A stretch of 5,875 nucleotides of DNA, from assembly GCA_021780015.1 (NCBI GenBank), contig JAJXZN010000011.1, positions 1 through 5,875 of the forward strand. Direction: 5' to 3'. The notes under the pieces were generated by a model. That model was not told the origin of the DNA. It saw nothing but the letters and a program-made list of their open reading frames with translations, and ran no database searches. Below, piece by piece: positions 1 through 5,875 of this stretch; the first letter of the stretch is position 1; each line of letters opens with the position of its first letter. The stretch comes from Pseudomonadota bacterium. GTDB taxonomy: Bacteria; Pseudomonadota; Alphaproteobacteria; Rhizobiales; Beijerinckiaceae. The position numbers and the translations under genes are program-made.

Positions 1-1299
1 GACGGCGCGCAGGTGCTGGCCGGGACGCGGGCCGACGCCGCCGCGCAAGCCCGGCTCGATGCGTCCGCCGCGCGCGAGATGGACGGGCTTGTTGCTGCGC
101 TCGACGGCCGCTTTGTCGAGCCCGGGCCGTCCGGCGCGCCGGCGCGCGGGCGGCTCGATGTCCTGCCGACGGGACGCAATCTCGTCACCATCGATCCGCG
201 CATGGTGCCGACGCGCACGGCGTTCGCGATCGGCCAGCGGGCCGCGGCGGCTTTGATCACGCGTCATCTTCAGGACCATGGCGATTGGCCGCGGCGCCTC
301 GTGCTCGATCTCTGGGGCTCGGCGACCATGCGCACCGGCGGCGAGGAACTGGCGCAAATTTTCGCTTACCTTGGTGCGGTCCCGGTGTGGAACGCGGCTT
401 CGGGCCGCGTGAGCGGCTTCACCATCCTGCCACCCGCAGCGCTCGATCATCCGCGCATCGATGTGACTTTGCGTCTTTCGGGCTTGTTCCGCGATGTGTT
501 TCCAGCACAGATCGCTCTGATCGAGCAATTGATCGAAACGGTCGCGACGCTCGACGAATCTGCTGACGACAATCCGCTCGCCGCCGCGCGCGCGACCGGC
601 GATGCCATGTTGCGTATCTTCGGTCCGCCTTCTGGCGCTTACGGCGTCGCGCTTGGGCGGATGCTGGCGGAAGATGCCGAGACCTCGCAAGACGATCTCG
701 CCGCCGCTTATCTTGCCGATAGCGGTCATGTCTTAGGGCGCGTCGAGCAGCAAGCCAAAGATGCCTTCCGCGCGCGCGTTGCCAGCGCCGATGCTTTTGT
801 CCATATGCAGGATCTGCCCGGGCAGGATGTGCTCGATTCGAGCGCCTTCTTCGAGCACGAGGGCGGCTTCGCTGCGGCGGTAAAACAGGTCGGCGGCAAA
901 GCCAGCCTTTATCATCTCGATGCGACGCGGGCGGAGACGCCGGTCGTGCGTGCCCTCGGCGAGGAAGTAGCGCGCGCGATCCGCGGTCGCGCCGCCAATC
1001 CAAAATGGATCGCCGGGCAGATGCAGCATGGCTATCGCGGCGCCGCGGAGATCGCCGAGACGATCGACAATCTCTTCGGCTTCGCGGTGACAAGTGGCCT
1101 CGTGACGCCGCGCCAATTCGATCTTGTCTTCGATGCGACGCTCGGCAATGACGCGGTGATCGACTTTCTGAGTGAGGCCAATCCCGAGGCGGGGCGCGCC
1201 ATTGCGCAGCGTTTCGATCAGGCGATACGGCGCGGACTTTGGGCTTGCCGGCGCAATTCGGTTGCCATGCGTCTTGCAAAACTTTTGGAACCGGCATGA
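1..1299 (+). CDS. cobN: CobN, cobaltochelatase large subunit (C-terminal part, 5' end outside window)
   Basis: This is the C-terminal 432 residues of CobN, the large porphyrin-binding subunit of the ATP-dependent CobNST cobaltochelatase, which inserts Co(2+) into hydrogenobyrinic acid a,c-diamide in the aerobic B12 pathway. The frame is already open at base 1, so the true start lies upstream. CobN proteins are usually about 1,100-1,300 residues, so roughly the last third is present. Family hallmarks, counted from the first codon in the window, are a TGRN...DPR segment near 57-66, LWGSATMRTGGEELAQ starting about 104, PRIDVTLRLSGLFRD, FGPPSGAYG at 207-215, HMQDLPGQD, and NPKWIAGQMQHGYRG at 333-347. 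It ends with TGA at 1297-1299, overlapping the cobG ATG by four bases. BchH (magnesium chelatase H) is a related family, but the cob neighbours and these motifs point to CobN. No damage is visible in the part present. Confidence 0.95.
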   Translation, partial: DGAQVLAGTRADAAAQARLDASAAREMDGLVAALDGRFVEPGPSGAPARGRLDVLPTGRNLVTIDPRMVPTRTAFAIGQRAAAALITRHLQDHGDWPRRLVLDLWGSATMRTGGEELAQIFAYLGAVPVWNAASGRVSGFTILPPAALDHPRIDVTLRLSGLFRDVFPAQIALIEQLIETVATLDESADDNPLAAARATGDAMLRIFGPPSGAYGVALGRMLAEDAETSQDDLAAAYLADSGHVLGRVEQQAKDAFRARVASADAFVHMQDLPGQDVLDSSAFFEHEGGFAAAVKQVGGKASLYHLDATRAETPVVRALGEEVARAIRGRAANPKWIAGQMQHGYRGAAEIAETIDNLFGFAVTSGLVTPRQFDLVFDATLGNDAVIDFLSEANPEAGRAIAQRFDQAIRRGLWACRRNSVAMRLAKLLEPA

Positions 1300-2546
1300 G
1301 CGGAACGCTTCGCAAAGGCTGGTGCCCCAGTGCGCTCCATCCAATGGCGAGCGGTGACGGGCTCATCGTGCGCCTGAGCCTGGATGACGGCATCGTTACG
1401 CCGGCGCTTGCACATCGGCTCGCGCATCTCGCTCGCCAATATGGCAATGGCCTGCTCGATCTTTCGAGTCGCGCCAATGTGCAATTGCGCGGCGTGACGG
1501 AAACGACTTTATCGGCCTTGCAGGCGGAATTGCGCGCGCTTGGGTTGCTTGAGACCGACGAAGCGCCGGCCGCCGCACGCAACATTCTCATAAGTCCTTT
1601 GGCCGGGATCGATCCCCAGGCCGTAGTCGATATCTGTCCTAGTGTGCACGCGCTAAGAGAGCGGCTGCAGCACGACGATACTTTGCATCAGCTTCCTGAC
1701 AAATTCAGTTTCATTGTCGATGATGGCGGCGCGCTTTCGGTCGCGTGGGAGAAAGCGGACATCAGTTTCCTCGCCCGAGTCAGTACGGGTTCGGCGTATT
1801 TTCTGGTCAGCCTGGCTGGTCAACCGGTCGGCCGATGCGCCGCTGATGAGCTCGCCGGCGCAGCGCTGCGCATCTTGCGGGCATTCCTCCAATTGCGACG
1901 TGATACGGATCAACGGATGGCGGACCTCGTGCGCCACGTGAGCGTTGAGGCCATTGCCGAACGAGCAGCGCTGACGAGGACGCCGAACGAGATCGGCGAC
2001 CTCCCTTTGCCGCAGCCAATCGGTGCCTTTCGCGTCGGCGCCTACCATGTTTTGGGCCTCGGCATTCCGTTCGGACGGCTCGATGCCGCGGCGCTCGAAC
2101 ATCTGGCGGACGTTGCGGAGACAGGCCGCGGCACCTTGCGGCTGACGCCCTGGCGCGCGATCCTGATCACTGCCGCGGAGGCGCCTGATGCGGCGAAGCT
2201 TGCCGATTCCGGGCTGATCTTCACTGAAGGCGATCCGTTGCGGGCCGTGGCCGCGTGCCCCGGTGCGCCCGGCTGCGCCAGCGGCTCGACGCCAACGCAC
2301 GATGACGCGCGCCGCCTTGCGCCGTTCGCACGGCAATTGAAAGAGCAGGGCATCGCCCTGCATGTCTCAGGCTGTGCCAAGGGTTGCGCCCATCCGAGCG
2401 CCGCGCCAGTGACATTCGTGGGCCGTGATGGGCGCTACGACCTTGTGCGCGACGGCGCGGCAGGCGATACCGCGATCGCCACCGGTTTCGAAGGCGATCA
2501 ATTGACTCTCGTCTTGCAACAGCTTGTCGCGAAGGCCGACGCATGA
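1296..2546 (+). CDS. cobG: CobG, precorrin-3B synthase (O2-dependent monooxygenase)
   Basis: CobG, 416 aa, converts precorrin-3A to precorrin-3B using O2, hydroxylating C20 and forming a gamma-lactone in preparation for ring contraction. It belongs to the nitrite/sulfite reductase fold family, with two ferredoxin-like halves and an Fe-S site. Visible features are the N-terminal GWCPSALHPMASGDG at 8-22, DLSSRANVQLRGV near 55-67, the second-half segment AYHVLGLGIPFGRL at 249-262, and GTLRLTPWR at 279-287. The Fe-S cysteines are C321 and C327 (CPGAPGC, C-x5-C) and C360 and C364 (GCAKGC, C-x3-C), all present. The frame is open back to 1239, but I chose ATG 1296: it forms an ATGA overlap with the cobN stop, has a weak GGA at 1287-1289, and gives the usual short leader before GWCP. 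The protein is a little shorter than the 459-aa Pseudomonas denitrificans enzyme. Its presence marks the aerobic pathway. Confidence 0.95.
   Translation: MSGTLRKGWCPSALHPMASGDGLIVRLSLDDGIVTPALAHRLAHLARQYGNGLLDLSSRANVQLRGVTETTLSALQAELRALGLLETDEAPAAARNILISPLAGIDPQAVVDICPSVHALRERLQHDDTLHQLPDKFSFIVDDGGALSVAWEKADISFLARVSTGSAYFLVSLAGQPVGRCAADELAGAALRILRAFLQLRRDTDQRMADLVRHVSVEAIAERAALTRTPNEIGDLPLPQPIGAFRVGAYHVLGLGIPFGRLDAAALEHLADVAETGRGTLRLTPWRAILITAAEAPDAAKLADSGLIFTEGDPLRAVAACPGAPGCASGSTPTHDDARRLAPFARQLKEQGIALHVSGCAKGCAHPSAAPVTFVGRDGRYDLVRDGAAGDTAIATGFEGDQLTLVLQQLVAKADA
2531..2535 (+). promoter_or_regulatory. Ribosome binding site of cobH
   Basis: GAAGG lies 7 bases before ATG 2543, inside the last codons of cobG. 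It supports this start for cobH and allows initiation beyond simple coupling with cobG. Confidence 0.7.
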
Positions 2547-3169
2547 GCTATTCTTATATCCGCGACGGCGCGGAAATTTATCGCCGCTCCTTCGCCATCA
2601 TCCGCGCGGAGGCGGACCTCGCGCGATTCAGCACGGACGAGGAGCCCGTCGCGGTGCGCGTCGTCCACGCCAGCGGACAGGTCGAAGCCGCGCGGGATCT
2701 CGTATTTTCGCCGGATTTTGTAGGCGCGGCACGCCGGGCGCTCGAAGCCGGGGCGCCGATCCTCTGCGATGCCAAGATGATTGCCGGCGGCATCACCCGC
2801 GCGCGGCTTCCTGCCGAAAATCCGGTGATCTGCACGCTCGCCGATCCGGCCGTGCCCGGGCTGGCGGCGAAGATCGGCAATACGCGCTCGGCTGCGGCGC
2901 TCGATCTTTGGCGCGAGCATATTGCGGGCGCCGTCGTCGCCATCGGCAATGCGCCGACAGCCTTGTTCCATTTGCTCGAACTTTTCGAATCCGGGTGGCC
3001 TTTGCCGGCAGCCATTGTCGGCATGCCGGTCGGCTTCGTTGGCGCGGCCGAATCCAAGGAGGCTTTGATCGCGTTCGGGCGCGTGCCTTGTCTCATCGCG
3101 CGCGGGCGGCGCGGCGGCAGCGCAATGACCGTTGCCGCCATCAACGCGCTTGCGAGCACGAAAGAATGA
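2543..3169 (+). CDS. cobH: CobH, precorrin-8X methylmutase
   Basis: CobH, 208 aa, is the usual size for the family. It catalyses the methyl shift from C11 to C12 of precorrin-8X that yields hydrogenobyrinic acid, the last macrocycle step before amidation. The protein starts MSYSYIRDG. The catalytic histidine is H42 in the VRVVHASG segment, matching His43 of the P. denitrificans enzyme. Other conserved blocks are DAKMIAGGI at 76-84, IGNAPTALFHLLEL from 134, VGMPVGFVGAAESKE at 159-173, and the C-terminal GRRGGS at 188-193. It is cytosolic, with no signal peptide or membrane segment. ATG 2543 overlaps the cobG TGA as ATGA and is preceded by a good Shine-Dalgarno GAAGG at 2531-2535 with 7-base spacing, so it can be translated by coupling or by independent initiation. 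It is intact; CbiC of the anaerobic pathway is the homologue, but CobG next door settles the name. Confidence 0.96.
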   Translation: MSYSYIRDGAEIYRRSFAIIRAEADLARFSTDEEPVAVRVVHASGQVEAARDLVFSPDFVGAARRALEAGAPILCDAKMIAGGITRARLPAENPVICTLADPAVPGLAAKIGNTRSAAALDLWREHIAGAVVAIGNAPTALFHLLELFESGWPLPAAIVGMPVGFVGAAESKEALIAFGRVPCLIARGRRGGSAMTVAAINALASTKE

Positions 3170-3894
3170 GTGCGGGCAGGCTCATCGGCGTCGGACTTGG
3201 ACCGGGCGATCCCGAGCTTTTGACCGTCAAGGCGGTCAAGGCCATCAAAGCGGCACCCGTCGTCGCCTTTTTTGCGAAGGCCGGACGGCGCGGCAATGCG
3301 CGTGAAATCGCCGATTGCTGGATTTCGCACGACCAGGTTGAAGTGCCGCTCTATTATCCGATGACGACCGAGACGCGGTTTGACAATCCCGTCTATGTCG
3401 CGACATTGCGCGCCTTCTATGAGGACGCATCCGCGACACTGGCCGCGCATCTCGAAGCCGGGCGCGATGTCGCTTTGCTCGCCGAGGGCGATCCGCTCTT
3501 CTACGGTTCCTTCATGCATATCTATATTCGGCTGCGCGAGGCGTTCGAAAGCACGATCATTCCCGGCGTTCCCGGCATGGCCGGCTGCTGGAGCGCGGCG
3601 GAGACCCCGATGACCTGGGGCGACGACGTTCTCATCGTCTTGCCGGCGACGCTGCCGGAAGACGAGATCGTGGCACGGCTTAAGCATTGTGACGCGGCCG
3701 TCATCATGAAACTCGGCGCCAATCTGCCCAAGGCGCGCGCCGCGGTCATCCGGGCCGGCCGGGCGGCGCGCGCGCTTTATGTCGAACGCGGGACGATGGC
3801 AGGCGAGAAAGTGGTGAGGCTCGCCGACAAGGCCGATGACACCGCGCCGTATTTTTCGCTGATCCTGGTTCCCGGCGAAGGGCGCCGGCCATGA
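3166..3894 (+). CDS. cobI: CobI, precorrin-2 C20-methyltransferase
   Basis: CobI, 242 aa, is a class III SAM-dependent (tetrapyrrole methylase fold) enzyme that methylates C20 of precorrin-2 to give precorrin-3A. Family signatures are the N-terminal GVGLGPGDPE at 8-17, the SAM-site loop AEGDPLFYGSF from 106, IPGVPGMAGCW at 132-142, and ETPMTWGDDVL following it. The length is close to the roughly 245 aa expected. The same frame stays open for more than 600 bases upstream, through cobH, but ATG 3166 is right because the methylase fold begins immediately after it and it forms an ATGA overlap with the cobH stop. No clear Shine-Dalgarno precedes it (only an A-rich GAAAGA), so translation probably depends on ribosomes finishing cobH. 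CbiL, the cobalt-precorrin-2 homologue, is the alternative name; CobG and CobN in the same unit favour CobI. Confidence 0.95.
   Translation: MSAGRLIGVGLGPGDPELLTVKAVKAIKAAPVVAFFAKAGRRGNAREIADCWISHDQVEVPLYYPMTTETRFDNPVYVATLRAFYEDASATLAAHLEAGRDVALLAEGDPLFYGSFMHIYIRLREAFESTIIPGVPGMAGCWSAAETPMTWGDDVLIVLPATLPEDEIVARLKHCDAAVIMKLGANLPKARAAVIRAGRAARALYVERGTMAGEKVVRLADKADDTAPYFSLILVPGEGRRP
3877..3882 (+). promoter_or_regulatory. Ribosome binding site of cobJ
   Basis: GAAGGG lies 8 bases before ATG 3891, inside the 3' end of cobI. It is the strongest Shine-Dalgarno of the operon and confirms the cobJ start. cobI, by contrast, has no clear site. Confidence 0.7.
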
Positions 3895-4655
3895 GCGCGG
3901 GCCGCATTGACATCGTCGGCCTGGGGCCGGGTCCGCATGACCTGATGACCTTCGCGGCGGATGCCGTTGTCCGCGCCGCGAGAGATGTCGTCGGCTATGC
4001 GCCGTATATCGATCGCTTGCCCGCCTTGCCGGGGCAGATGCGCCACGCGAGCGACAATCGGGTCGAGCTCGAACGCGCACGCCGGGCGCTCGATCTCGCG
4101 CTCGGCGGCGCCCGCGTTGCGGTCGTCTCGGGCGGCGATCCCGGGGTCTTCGCCATGGCGGCTGCGGTCTTCGAAGCGGTAGAGCAGGGCGATCCGCGCT
4201 GGCGCACACTCGACATCGAGGTTCATCCCGGAGTCTCGGCCATGCTGGCGGTTGCAGCGCGTCTTGGCGCGCCCTTGGGGCATGATTTCGCCGTGCTTTC
4301 GCTGTCCGATAATTTGAAGCCCTGGGACATGATCGCACGCCGGGTGACGGCCGCGGCAGAGGCTGATTTCGTCATGGCGTTCTATAATCCCGCCTCAAAG
4401 ACGCGGCCGCATCTGATCCACGATGTTTTCAAACTGCTGCGTGGCGTGAAAGCGCCCGAGACAATCACTGTCTTCGCGCATGCCGTCAGCCGGCCAGGCG
4501 AAAGAATCGACGTGACGACGCTCGCTGACGCCGACCCTTCCGTCGCCAACATGAGCACGCTGGTGCTCGTCGGTTCGAGCGAAACGCGTCGCGTGGCGCG
4601 CGGCAATGGCGGCTGCTGGATCTATTCGCCGCGCAGCTACGGAGCCTTGCGATGA
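3891..4655 (+). CDS. cobJ: CobJ, precorrin-3B C17-methyltransferase
   Basis: CobJ, 254 aa, uses SAM to methylate C17 of precorrin-3B with ring contraction to give precorrin-4. It has the tetrapyrrole methylase fold: IVGLGPGPHDLMT at 8-20, then GYAPYIDRL, the SAM loop SGGDPGVFAMA from 80, HPGVSAM at 112-118, GHDFAVLSLSDNLKPW after that, and AFYNPASKTR. All are typical of CobJ/CbiH. The start ATG 3891 overlaps the cobI stop (ATGA) and has a strong Shine-Dalgarno GAAGGG at 3877-3882 with 8-base spacing. It is the last + strand gene before the inverted cobK, and its last 19 bases overlap the cobK 3' end tail to tail. It is the normal single-domain form, not fused to CbiG- or CobE-like sequence. 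It shares the first five residues, MSAGR, with the preceding paralogue CobI. Confidence 0.96.
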   Translation: MSAGRIDIVGLGPGPHDLMTFAADAVVRAARDVVGYAPYIDRLPALPGQMRHASDNRVELERARRALDLALGGARVAVVSGGDPGVFAMAAAVFEAVEQGDPRWRTLDIEVHPGVSAMLAVAARLGAPLGHDFAVLSLSDNLKPWDMIARRVTAAAEADFVMAFYNPASKTRPHLIHDVFKLLRGVKAPETITVFAHAVSRPGERIDVTTLADADPSVANMSTLVLVGSSETRRVARGNGGCWIYSPRSYGALR

Positions 4656-5392
4656 CGCAGCGTTTCGAGAAATTCGAGAAGAGCGTCGAGCGTTTCGAAC
4701 GTGGGGACATCGGCGCTCTGCGGCCGGTTGATCATGAACACTTCGATGCCGAGCGTCCGCGCCGCGTCGAGCTTGGCAAGCGTCGCGGCGCCGCCGCTGT
4801 TTTTCGTGACGAGGATTTCAACGCGCGCCCCGCGCATCAGCTTGACTTCGTCTTCGAAGGTGAAAGGCCCGCGCGCCAACAGAAGCTTTTGATGCGGCAA
4901 GTTCGGCGGCGGCGCCGGAGGATCGATCGCGCGAATGAGATAATCATGCTGCGGCGCTGCCTCGAAGTCGCCGATTTGCTGACGGCCGATCGTCAGAAAC
5001 ACGCGCCGTGGTTCGGCGCCAAGGGCACGCGCGGCGCTGGCCACGTCCGGGAATTCGCGCCAGCGGTCGCCGGGCTGCGGCGCCCAAGCCGGGCGCGTCA
5101 AGACCGCGAGGGGTACACCGGTTTCGCGCGCCGCGGCGACGGCATGCGCCGAGATCTGTTCGGCAAAAGGATGCGTCGCATCGATCAAGACGTCAACCGC
5201 GTGACGACGCAGATAATCGATCAGTCCATCGACGCCGCCGAAACCGCCGATGCGGTGGCGGACATTCGGCAGCACCGGCGCCTGGGTCCGCCCCGCAAGC
5301 GACAGGATCGGATCGTATTGCGGATCGCTCTCGAGCCGCACCGCCAGTGCATTGGCCTGCGTCGTACCGCCCAGGATAAGAACACGCTGCAT
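4637..5392 (-). CDS. cobK: CobK, precorrin-6A reductase
   Basis: CobK, 251 aa, is the NADPH-dependent reductase that converts precorrin-6A to precorrin-6B. It has a Rossmann-like N-terminal half starting MQRVLILGGTT (glycines at 8-9), then SLAGRT at 31-36, DATHPFAEQIS at 71-81, LTRPAW, TIGRQQIGDFE at 134-144, ARGPF at 173-177, and the C-terminal VTKNSGG at 195-201. All are CobK/CbiJ hallmarks. The frame is open upstream to 5647, but ATG 5392 fits the family start a few residues before LILGGT and has a weak AAGG only 2 bases upstream. ATG 5413 (seven extra residues, MERTVKA) is the other plausible start but has no Shine-Dalgarno. It is the only gene on the minus strand and is convergent with cobJ by a 19-bp overlap. 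An own promoter is needed; it would have to lie inside the cobL coding sequence. No inactivating change is seen. Confidence 0.94.
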   Translation of the reverse strand: MQRVLILGGTTQANALAVRLESDPQYDPILSLAGRTQAPVLPNVRHRIGGFGGVDGLIDYLRRHAVDVLIDATHPFAEQISAHAVAAARETGVPLAVLTRPAWAPQPGDRWREFPDVASAARALGAEPRRVFLTIGRQQIGDFEAAPQHDYLIRAIDPPAPPPNLPHQKLLLARGPFTFEDEVKLMRGARVEILVTKNSGGAATLAKLDAARTLGIEVFMINRPQSADVPTFETLDALLEFLETLRHRKAP

Positions 5393-5411
5393 GGCCTTAA
5401 CGGTGCGTTCC
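5393..5411. promoter_or_regulatory. Minimal cobK/cobL divergent start region
   Basis: These 19 bases between ATG 5392 (cobK, minus) and ATG 5412 (cobL, plus) are the only non-coding DNA in the window. They hold the weak cobK ribosome binding site (AAGG read on the minus strand, 2 bases from the start) and no recognisable Shine-Dalgarno for cobL at 5412. The gap is too short for a promoter, so promoters for either gene must lie inside the opposite gene, or cobL must depend on transcripts from upstream. No operator or riboswitch was seen. Confidence 0.5.
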
Positions 5412-5875
5412 ATGAATAAGCCGACTATGACGAGGCCGATGCTGTCGCGTTGGCTCACGCTCATCGGCATTGGCGAAGACGGTCTCGAAGGCCTTTCTCC
5501 TGCCGCGAGACAGCTTTTGTCGCAAGCAAATTTCATCGCCGGCGGCGCGCGCCATTTGGCGCTGCTCGGGCCGACGAAGGCTGAGACCTTGGCGTGGCCG
5601 TCGCCATTCGAGCGCGGCATCGCGGAGATCGCGGCGCGGCGCGGCACGCCGGTTTGCGTGCTGGCCTCGGGTGACCCGTTTTACCATGGCGTCGGCGCGA
5701 CATTGGCGGAAAGCATCGATCCGGACGAGATGATCTGCCTGCCGGCACCATCGTCGCTCAGTCTGGCCGCCGCGCGCTTGGGCTGGCCGCTGCAAGACTG
5801 TGAGGTCGTCTCGCTGCATGGCCGCGCCTTCGAACGGATCATCCCGCATCTGCGCCCGAAAGCCCGCTTGCTGAT
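5412..5875 (+). CDS. cobL: CobL, precorrin-6B C5,15-methyltransferase/decarboxylase (N-terminal part, 3' end outside window)
   Basis: This is the N-terminal 154 codons of CobL, the bifunctional enzyme that methylates C5 and C15 of precorrin-6B and decarboxylates the C12 acetate to give precorrin-8X. The frame runs without a stop to the window edge. What is visible is the CbiE-like tetrapyrrole methylase domain: WLTLIGIGEDGLEGLS from residue 14, FIAGGARHL, ASGDPFYHGVG at 85-95, PAPSSLSLAAARLGW at 111-125 and SLHGRAFERI. Full CobL proteins are about 400 residues, so the CbiT-like C-terminal domain should lie outside; a stand-alone CbiE cannot be excluded from this window. The start is uncertain: ATG 5412 (longest), 5427 or 5439. 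Only 5439 has a Shine-Dalgarno-like GAGG (5432-5435), and that is close, at 3 bases. It is head to head with cobK with almost no spacer. Confidence 0.92.
   Translation, partial: MNKPTMTRPMLSRWLTLIGIGEDGLEGLSPAARQLLSQANFIAGGARHLALLGPTKAETLAWPSPFERGIAEIAARRGTPVCVLASGDPFYHGVGATLAESIDPDEMICLPAPSSLSLAAARLGWPLQDCEVVSLHGRAFERIIPHLRPKARLL

Noticed and set aside
1239..1295. N-terminal extension of cobG within the cobN 3' end
   Set aside because: ATG 1296 gives the ATGA junction seen at every other gene pair and the expected short leader before GWCP; the extra 19 residues are a shadow of cobN.
419..1591. 390-codon minus-strand ORF antisense to cobN and cobG
   Set aside because: Arginine/serine-rich shadow of two clear genes, no family motif, and it crosses the cobN/cobG junction without regard to gene limits.
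2524..3165. Upstream open extension of the cobI frame through cobH, which could suggest a 456-aa fusion
   Set aside because: The extension is an out-of-frame reading of cobH and is arginine-rich; the methylase fold starts right after ATG 3166, which forms an ATGA overlap with cobH.
2578..4338. 586-codon minus-strand ORF antisense to cobH, cobI and cobJ
   Set aside because: It crosses three well-supported + strand genes, its product is arginine/alanine/proline-rich low-complexity sequence without a recognisable domain, and long antisense frames are expected in GC-rich coding DNA.
4625..4670. Bidirectional terminator between cobJ and cobK
   Set aside because: The 3' ends overlap and I see no stem-loop with a T-tract on either strand.
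5414..5470. Promoter for cobK on the minus strand inside cobL
   Set aside because: A CATAGT -10-like hexamer is present, but no -35-like element sits at suitable spacing, so I do not call it.
5393..5647. 85-residue N-terminal extension of CobK on the minus strand
   Set aside because: It lies antisense to the conserved N-terminal CobL methylase domain and has no family similarity; CobK proteins begin just before LILGGT.

Overview
The window is a nearly gapless stretch of the aerobic (oxygen-dependent, late cobalt insertion) cobalamin biosynthesis cluster. It comes from a high-GC bacterium, most likely an alphaproteobacterium of the Hyphomicrobiales (Rhizobiales) type. That placement is an inference from the aerobic CobG/CobN gene set, the gene order, the GC-rich codon usage and the overall look of the proteins. 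Genus cannot be read from this sequence alone.

Layout: (1) nt 1-1299, +, the C-terminal third of cobN (cobaltochelatase large subunit), entering from the left edge. (2) 1296-2546, +, cobG (precorrin-3B synthase). (3) 2543-3169, +, cobH (precorrin-8X methylmutase). (4) 3166-3894, +, cobI (precorrin-2 C20-methyltransferase). (5) 3891-4655, +, cobJ (precorrin-3B C17-methyltransferase). (6) 4637-5392, -, cobK (precorrin-6A reductase), inverted relative to everything else. (7) 5412 to the right edge, +, the N-terminal part of cobL (C5,15-methyltransferase/decarboxylase), cut by the window end. The only DNA not assigned to a gene is about 19 bp between the cobK and cobL starts. No RNA genes, IS elements, CRISPR arrays, riboswitches or convincing terminators were seen.

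How the genes work together: CobI methylates precorrin-2 at C20 to precorrin-3A. CobG hydroxylates it with O2 and forms the lactone (precorrin-3B). CobJ methylates C17 and contracts the ring (precorrin-4). CobM and CobF, not in the window, carry the product to precorrin-6A. CobK reduces this to precorrin-6B, CobL methylates C5 and C15 and decarboxylates the C12 acetate to precorrin-8X, and CobH shifts the C11 methyl to C12 to give hydrogenobyrinate. After amidation by CobB, CobN with CobS and CobT inserts cobalt.

The five + strand genes cobN-G-H-I-J are joined by four identical 4-base ATGA stop/start overlaps, a strong sign of one translationally coupled operon. The enzymes look intact and ordinary. 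The points worth a second look are architectural: cobK is inverted inside the operon with a 19-bp tail-to-tail overlap with cobJ; cobK and cobL start head to head with almost no spacer; and a + strand reading frame antisense to cobK runs from an ATGA overlap with the cobJ stop to the cobL start. I found no evidence of a previously undescribed system.
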